The notes beneath the pieces were generated by a model. That model did no database searches. It was not told where the DNA came from and worked only from the letters and a program-made list of their open reading frames with translations. A stretch of DNA of 64,000 bases from Cordia subcordata (taxonomy: Eukaryota; Streptophyta; Magnoliopsida; Boraginales; Cordiaceae), in NCBI GenBank assembly GCA_028554755.1, contig JAPTOF010000019.1, forward strand, positions 4,660,001-4,724,000, written 5' to 3'. The position numbers and the translations under genes are program-made. Position 1 is the first letter of the stretch. The number at the start of each line of letters is the position of its first letter. Shown one piece after another: positions 58,558 through 64,000 of this stretch.

Positions 58558-60974
58558 TGATGATGCAAGTGGCGCACGTTAGCTGCGAATACTGTTTGTT
58601 TCATCGGATAGAGAATGTAAAATATGGTATGTAGTACGCCCAAGAAGCAGACAAACGATATTTTTGCTTTCTTCGATTTTTTTTTTTCTTGTTAATTTGA
58701 TACGTAGGGTTGTTATGCTTCACAGCTCTACTCATGGTATTTATTTGCCGCCATTTCGTTTTCCGTTGACTGTTAAATCAGGTAGTACCTGATAGATAGG
58801 GGCAAAATCGTCATGCCGCTTCAAGATGTTCTGTGGTTGCATGCATAGTCATGGGGTATTTTCTTTTATACTTTCTTTTTCTTTTTTCCTTTTTCGCTCG
58901 AATAACTTGAACTCTAAACCCGTGAAATACGCAAGTGGGTGTTTAAAAGTGCTCACAATTTAGTCAAACCTGTTTATAAGTTTAAAAAATAAAAATTACT
59001 TTTGACAAATTATGCTTATAAACAAGTAAAATTAACTTCTAAGTAATCAAAAAAAAAACAATCCTTGACTTTTATTAGTTACTTATGAGTAATAATAGTT
59101 GACTAGATAAAATAACATTCATACCCTTTAAAAAAACATAAAAAAATGCCCTTTAATTAATGAAATCCTTTCAGTCATTTTCCACAAATACTATTATTTA
59201 TTAACTTATATTCACCAAACATATCAACGATTTATAAACACATATTACAAACACTTATCTGTTATTTGTTTACAAGTATAAAAAATTGCTCATAAGTAAC
59301 TTAGAAACAGCAAAGCCAAACACTTTCTAAGGCATTGTTCGACAACCGGATAACCGTGTTTTAAGTAGTGTTTGCTTCTCCCCATTTTGGCTGTTCGATA
59401 ATATAGTGTTTTAAGTAGTGTTTTTATTCCAAATAGTGTTTGAAGTTGTGTTTCTAAGAAGTTAATATTATTAGCATTTCAAGATAAAGTTTAGTGTTTT
59501 ATTTTATTTTTTTGGCAATACTACTCTTTCTAATATTTTTTTGATAATTGTATCCTCTATCCTATCTCCCTATACATTTTTATATTTTCTTTCACAAATA
59601 TAAATACAAAATAACACAAAAAATTAATTTCAAATTCTATCTACATCAAAATATATTTAAAAAAGTATTGGTCTTATTCGTCCACTTATTTTTTTATTTG
59701 ACAAATAAATTTTCAATCAATAAAAAACATTTCTATAATAAAAAATCTTTATTTATAATATTAATAAAATTAATTTATCAAAAAAGTAATAATAATAAAA
59801 ATGTTATTTCAAGAAACATATAGCTAATTATCAAATAAACTATCCTAATTATTTCAATAATAATAATAATAACAACAATAATAATAACGTGACACTAATG
59901 TCTTTTTTCGTCATTTTATATTCATCAACTAACTCAATAACTAATATTATCAAACACATCTAACACAATTGATTAGTGAAATAATTACCCACTAACCATT
60001 AAAACTTAACACTTATTCCTTATCCAAACGACTATCTACTATTCAAATAACTATCCACTGCTTAATTTACAAACAACCATCCATTACTTAATTTACTATT
60101 TACGCCGATCAAGCCCGGAGTCTCAATAAAGATATTAGTGTTGTCCTACAAACAAGAGAAAAGGAAGATCACAGGGTCCCGCTAGTCATTACTCTCTGAA
60201 CCAAATATATCTAAAGGATATAATTGTTGTCCGACTAGCAAGAGAAAAGGGAAATGACAGACTCCCGCTAATCATTAGTCTTTGAACCAAACATGACATA
60301 TTTTGAACTTATTTAGATTGACTTTTTTCAAACTCTAAACAACTAAATTTATTTTTTTGTTTCCCTTTAAAAGCCAAAATTTTTATTTCCTCAAAAGAAC
60401 ACTTTTCTTATTAATTTTTTTAAAGAAAAACATTGTAAAAAAACCAATCAACATATAACATCCCAGCGACTGCAGTGATAAATTCGTTATATATATATTC
60501 TTCATTTTTGCTGTTGATCTCCGTTCTCTCGTATGGGGTTCCAATGGAAGGATGAGAGCAATGTCCCCAGTTGATCTGATACTACAACAAAAAGCACGCA
60601 GACGAATGATGATGGAGACTGATTACCATTACCATTTGCACAAGATAGAAACACATGCAGTCATCTTTAGAGGACCTTAACATTGCACAGACATTGTTTT
60701 CTTCAAGCGTCTAAAAGATACAATGCTAAATACCCTTGCCGTTCTCCGGCGTCATCTTCACACGAGAACATTACATTTATTTGGCTTGTCAAAGAAGCCC
60801 ATCCTACTTTCGGGAATTATCTCAAAACAGAGAGACTTACTTCCCAAGCTTGCGCTCTATGGAAACTCTGTGAAATGCAGACACGCTGACATACACCCGA
60901 GAACTTACACCATTCACAAGCACTAATACAAATTTTCTTTTTCGGCTTAGTTGTTAACATCACCAACAGGAAGC
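58558..60974. other. Intergenic: PGM48 promoter side, MITEs, NRP 3' side
   Basis: The PGM48 promoter is near 58558-58800. A MITE-like element lies at 58937-59331. A further A/T-rich repeat region runs about 59333-60070, with two close copies of GTGTTTTAAGTAGTGTTT near 59350-59425 and an AAT run at 59854-59888. The 3' UTR of the DCD gene is near 60500-60974. No gene supported. Confidence 0.5.
58937..59331. mobile_element. MITE-like element
   Basis: The left end (GTGGGTGTTTAAAAGTGCTC) and right end (GCAAAGCCAAACACTTTC) are inverted and resemble the small MITEs at 41237-41356 and 49437-49558. The interior contains TTTATAAGTT and ACTTATGAGTAA hairpin words. Boundaries approximate. Confidence 0.55.
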
Positions 60975-62975
60975 CTAAACACCAGCTTGTTCACAGAGAT
61001 CTAGCAAGTCCAGAGTCTGAAATACAAAAAAAAAAAAAAAAGAATTAAGGAAACATCAGCTAGAATCTAAAAAGAGTTATAAGTGAAGTTTGAAGCTAGG
61101 ATTGCAAATTTTAGTCCTACCTCAGGCACAGACAGCTCAAGACGAAACTTGGGACCATCATAATGATGCAAGACTGGCCGAAAAGCATCTTCCTCCAAAG
61201 GCTTGCAAAGTTTCCTCACACGAATCCTTACCTATTTGGATCAATCACACATGGTCAACCTCCAATTTTAAAAGCAGAAAAACCATAAACAAACAACCAC
61301 ACGTTACCTGTGCAGGGAACCTTGACTCCCCTTTACATTTCTTGTCTTCCCAAGCAGTTGGGTCAATGTTAGAACCCCCGAAACTTGATGCCTACACAAT
61401 GTAGATTAGAAGAAAACTTGAGAAACTTTCAATCTATAAACCTTATATTGTGCCTTGAACACAAATCTCAAGTATCGGTCAAATCGACAAACAGGAGAAA
61501 AAGCCACTTTAATATCACAATACGAAAGAAAAACAGAGAAGCAGATACTCAAATTATTACCATTGGTGCATACAGTAGAATGATGGTTTACTCCTCAATT
61601 GTGAAGATCAAAACTAGCTTTAGAAACTAACAGAGGACTTTGTGGACAGACAGGTAAGGCCAACTACAATTACCATGATGTTTTAGACTTCTACACACAT
61701 ATTTTGCATATCAAGCAATGAACATGTACATAACCTGCCTCCCATCCCCTAAGGAAACTTGCAAAATTACAAGAGTAAGAAGTTCCTCATCTACATTTTG
61801 CCCAAAAATATAAAGTACAGACCATATTTCTTCTATTGCAATGGTTCCAACTTCACCACAAGTCAATTCTATGATATAAAATGAAAGGAGTTCATATTTG
61901 AAACACCAACCATAGAACATGTCATGGATAAACATCAACTTAACAAGCACAAATGTAAAGCCAACTTCACTGCAACAGCATTAAACAAGTTATAAAAGTT
62001 AAAGGTCGGAACAAACCTCGAAAATCCCATGCAACTGGTGAGTGGTATAATTATAGAGGAAAAGAGGTAAGCCTGGTGTAATTGCCCTCACAGAGTCCCT
62101 GTACCTTGGTGGTAAACCTGCATAAAAGTACATCAATGAGCTCACAATTGAGGACTCTACAAAAGATAATAGTTCTGAATAGCTACACACCTCATTGAAT
62201 TACACAACATATTTCTTGAAATTGTAAGACCAAAAATCTCTGACTTACTAAGATACAACTTTCACATGGTTTGATTTTGGATATTTGTAATTCATCACAT
62301 GCCATTCAGATAAGAGTTATCCAGGGCCAACAAGCAAGCTCTAGATACAAAATATTGAAACTCCAAATAAATAAATAGCAATAGGAGAAGAGAAGATGCA
62401 CAATTACCAAACAGTTGCCTCTTTAGATCTTCCTGCATGGTATCATTGTTGCAAACAAAGATATAGCCACCAAGAACCTCATTCCTGGGAAGAATCTCAG
62501 CAGCAGGCAAGGTTTTAAACCTTTTGTCAGCGGCATTGTTTGCATTGTTGCTCTCGTTGTTATTGTTACCGTTTCCATGGCTGTTGTTGGGCTCCTTGAG
62601 CAGGTTGTTATTGTTGTACTTGGTTCCAGATATATTCTCCATATTTTTGACACTGGGCTTCTGATACATAGCATTCAAATTGTAGACACCATTTCTGAGT
62701 GAATTTTTTGCCATGTTCTCAGTCACTCTGGGTTCCAAATTTAGCATGCTCAAATTGAAGGTTTCAAACTTGTTATCCTCCTGAACCATGAAGGTATCCC
62801 TGGGTCTCATTTCAGCTGGGCCCTTTGAGAGATCAAGATTGTTCCTCCTTTCTCCCTTTGACCTTGTCTGCTCAGCCAATTTAGATGCTGCCATCAACCA
62901 CTTGTGATCCTCTGACACCCTCGATTGTCCTCGAAGCTCATCACCCAATTGCCAGAAGCTCTGCATACTCTCCAT
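60975..62975 (-). CDS. NRP: N-rich protein with DCD domain (NRP type)
   Basis: Five exons: 62408-62975, 62017-62117, 61308-61391, 61121-61231 and 60975-61016, phase-consistent, give 301 residues. The N-terminus starts MESMQSFWQLGDELRGQSR, a signature of this group. An asparagine-rich stretch is at about 120-148 (NNNN, GNGNNNNESNNANNA). The DCD (development and cell death) domain covers about 168-300, beginning LGGYIFVCNNDTM, with LPPRYRDSVRAI, GLPLFLYNYTTHQLHGIFEA and RVRKLCKPL. The protein ends in a short helix, TLDLLDLCEQAGV. Soybean NRP-A/B relay ER-stress and osmotic-stress signals into cell death. Arabidopsis NRP proteins also act in stress and endocytic signalling. Length is slightly below the 330-350 typical of homologues, mainly from a shorter N-rich part. 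Confidence 0.93.
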
Positions 62976-64000
62976 GTTGCAGAATCTGAGATTTAAAAAA
63001 AAAATGTCAGATATTTCCAGTAAAAGCAGGAAACTAGAGAATTTCCATACTCTACAAGTCTACATGAAACAAACGGAAAGATGAGAAAGCCATAAAAGGT
63101 CCACAATCAATAAGCTCAAACCAAAAAATATACTAAACGTGATACGGCTAAAAGGATTAAGAAGAAAATCAAAGCTCGTCCAAGGAAGGCTGATCGGTGA
63201 CTGAATACCACGAGATCATATACTCAACAAATTCAGTTAACGACAAACAAAAATCACATGTTAGCTAATTACAATTTCTGGACCACTCAGCTTTACATCA
63301 GGCTTACTTTTCTGAAGGCAGCGCTGGAGTTACTAGTGGAAATTCAAAAACAAACAAATGAATCTCCTATTGACATATCATACAGTATTGAACAACATGG
63401 TCACATAAAGCCAGCATCTGAAGCAAAAATCCAGCTCCAATCAACAAACAAAAACTGAATAGCACATGCCAACAACCAACAGGTAACCGAAAGCAAGCAA
63501 CACGAGCCATCAAGAGTTATGGTTGCAGTTTCCATGTCAACTTAGGTAAAGGTGAATGTTAATGATGTCTTACTTACATCTTCGATAAAGACAAAAAAAA
63601 CAATAGAAATAAGTAAACCAAATTACTGTAAAAAACAGCGGACATCATGTAACACTAATTAAATTTAAATTCAAAAAAATTAAGTTACACTAGTTTCAGC
63701 ATCATCTTTGTTCAATAAAGATCCAAGTAAATGTGAAATTAACAACCAAAAAAAATTAAAAGACAGCAAATGAAATCGGAAAAAAAAAAAAAACCGAATC
63801 AAACCCTAGTAGAATCAATCAGCATACAAACAACATGCAGATGAGGATGCATACAAAATAAAAAGTCAAAATGCAGTCATCCACCAGTTGCATCACTTTG
63901 ACTACTCAAGCTCGAGAAGGGAAAAATAAATAAATTCAGCAGAAAATAAAACATATAAGCTTGGCTGAAAATTAGTGCTAACCACGAAGATTAAGGACTT
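62976..64000. other. Upstream region of the DCD gene
   Basis: Presumed 5' UTR, probably with a leader intron, and promoter of the minus-strand NRP gene. The sequence CTGCAA next to the start could be an acceptor side, but no donor was fixed. No other gene seen before the window end. Confidence 0.4.

Noticed and set aside
59548..59823. 91-codon frame rich in Lys, Asn and Phe
   Set aside because: Typical of A/T-rich repeat DNA; no family resemblance.
1..64000. CRISPR arrays, operons, phage or tRNA genes
   Set aside because: No regularly spaced identical repeats with unique spacers, no prokaryotic gene organisation and no convincing tRNA A/B boxes were found; the window is plant nuclear DNA.

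Overview
This is eukaryotic nuclear DNA from a dicot-like flowering plant. It is AT-rich, the genes are split by GT-AG introns, plastid- and peroxisome-targeted proteins are present, and the intergenic DNA holds MITEs, a TRIM element, copia debris and a rearranged rDNA insertion. Nothing prokaryotic and no CRISPR array was seen. I rebuilt exon structures by eye from family homology plus splice sites, and reading phase closes in every multi-exon model.

Layout. 0.5-6.5 kb: two copies of the 3' flank of a CLC gene enclose a decayed LRR receptor-like protein gene and a copia fragment. 6.4-10.3 kb (-): CLC-a/b vacuolar nitrate/proton antiporter, 788 aa, 6 exons. 10.3-17.3 kb: gene-poor AT-rich DNA. 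17.3-19.4 kb (-): plastid ribosomal protein bS21 (GHS1 type). 19.4-35.2 kb: repeat-rich DNA with a scrambled rDNA pseudo-array (22.9-23.9 kb), a 2.75-kb inverted-arm element with a perfect 5-bp target-site duplication (27.3-30.1 kb) carrying a nested TRIM, and a 0.6-kb MITE. 35.2-36.5 kb (+): F-box/kelch gene of the HOLT/TML type with a miR2111 target site. 38.7-40.7 kb (+): SWP73/BAF60 subunit of SWI/SNF. 41.7-46.9 kb (+): FIGL1 AAA ATPase, 13 exons. 47.3-51.6 kb (-): peroxisomal sulfite oxidase, 12 exons. 52.9-54.4 kb (+): DUF642 cell-wall protein. 55.4-58.6 kb (-): plastid M48 metallopeptidase (PGM48 type), 8 exons. 61.0-63.0 kb (-): N-rich DCD-domain protein (NRP type), 5 exons.

How the genes relate. 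They are independent eukaryotic transcription units, not an operon. From memory, the gene set combines two Arabidopsis neighbourhoods (CLC-b, GHS1, HOLT, FIGL1, PGM48, DCD protein on chromosome 3; SWP73, SOX, DUF642 elsewhere), so this looks like an unfractionated ancestral block. Two members concern nitrogen: the nitrate antiporter with the selectivity-filter proline, and the miR2111-targeted F-box gene, whose legume counterpart controls nodulation.

The clearest unusual structures are the inverted-arm element at 27330-30076, the rDNA insertion at 22884-23882, and the duplicated CLC terminal exon beside a broken receptor gene. I did not find a clearly new gene system.
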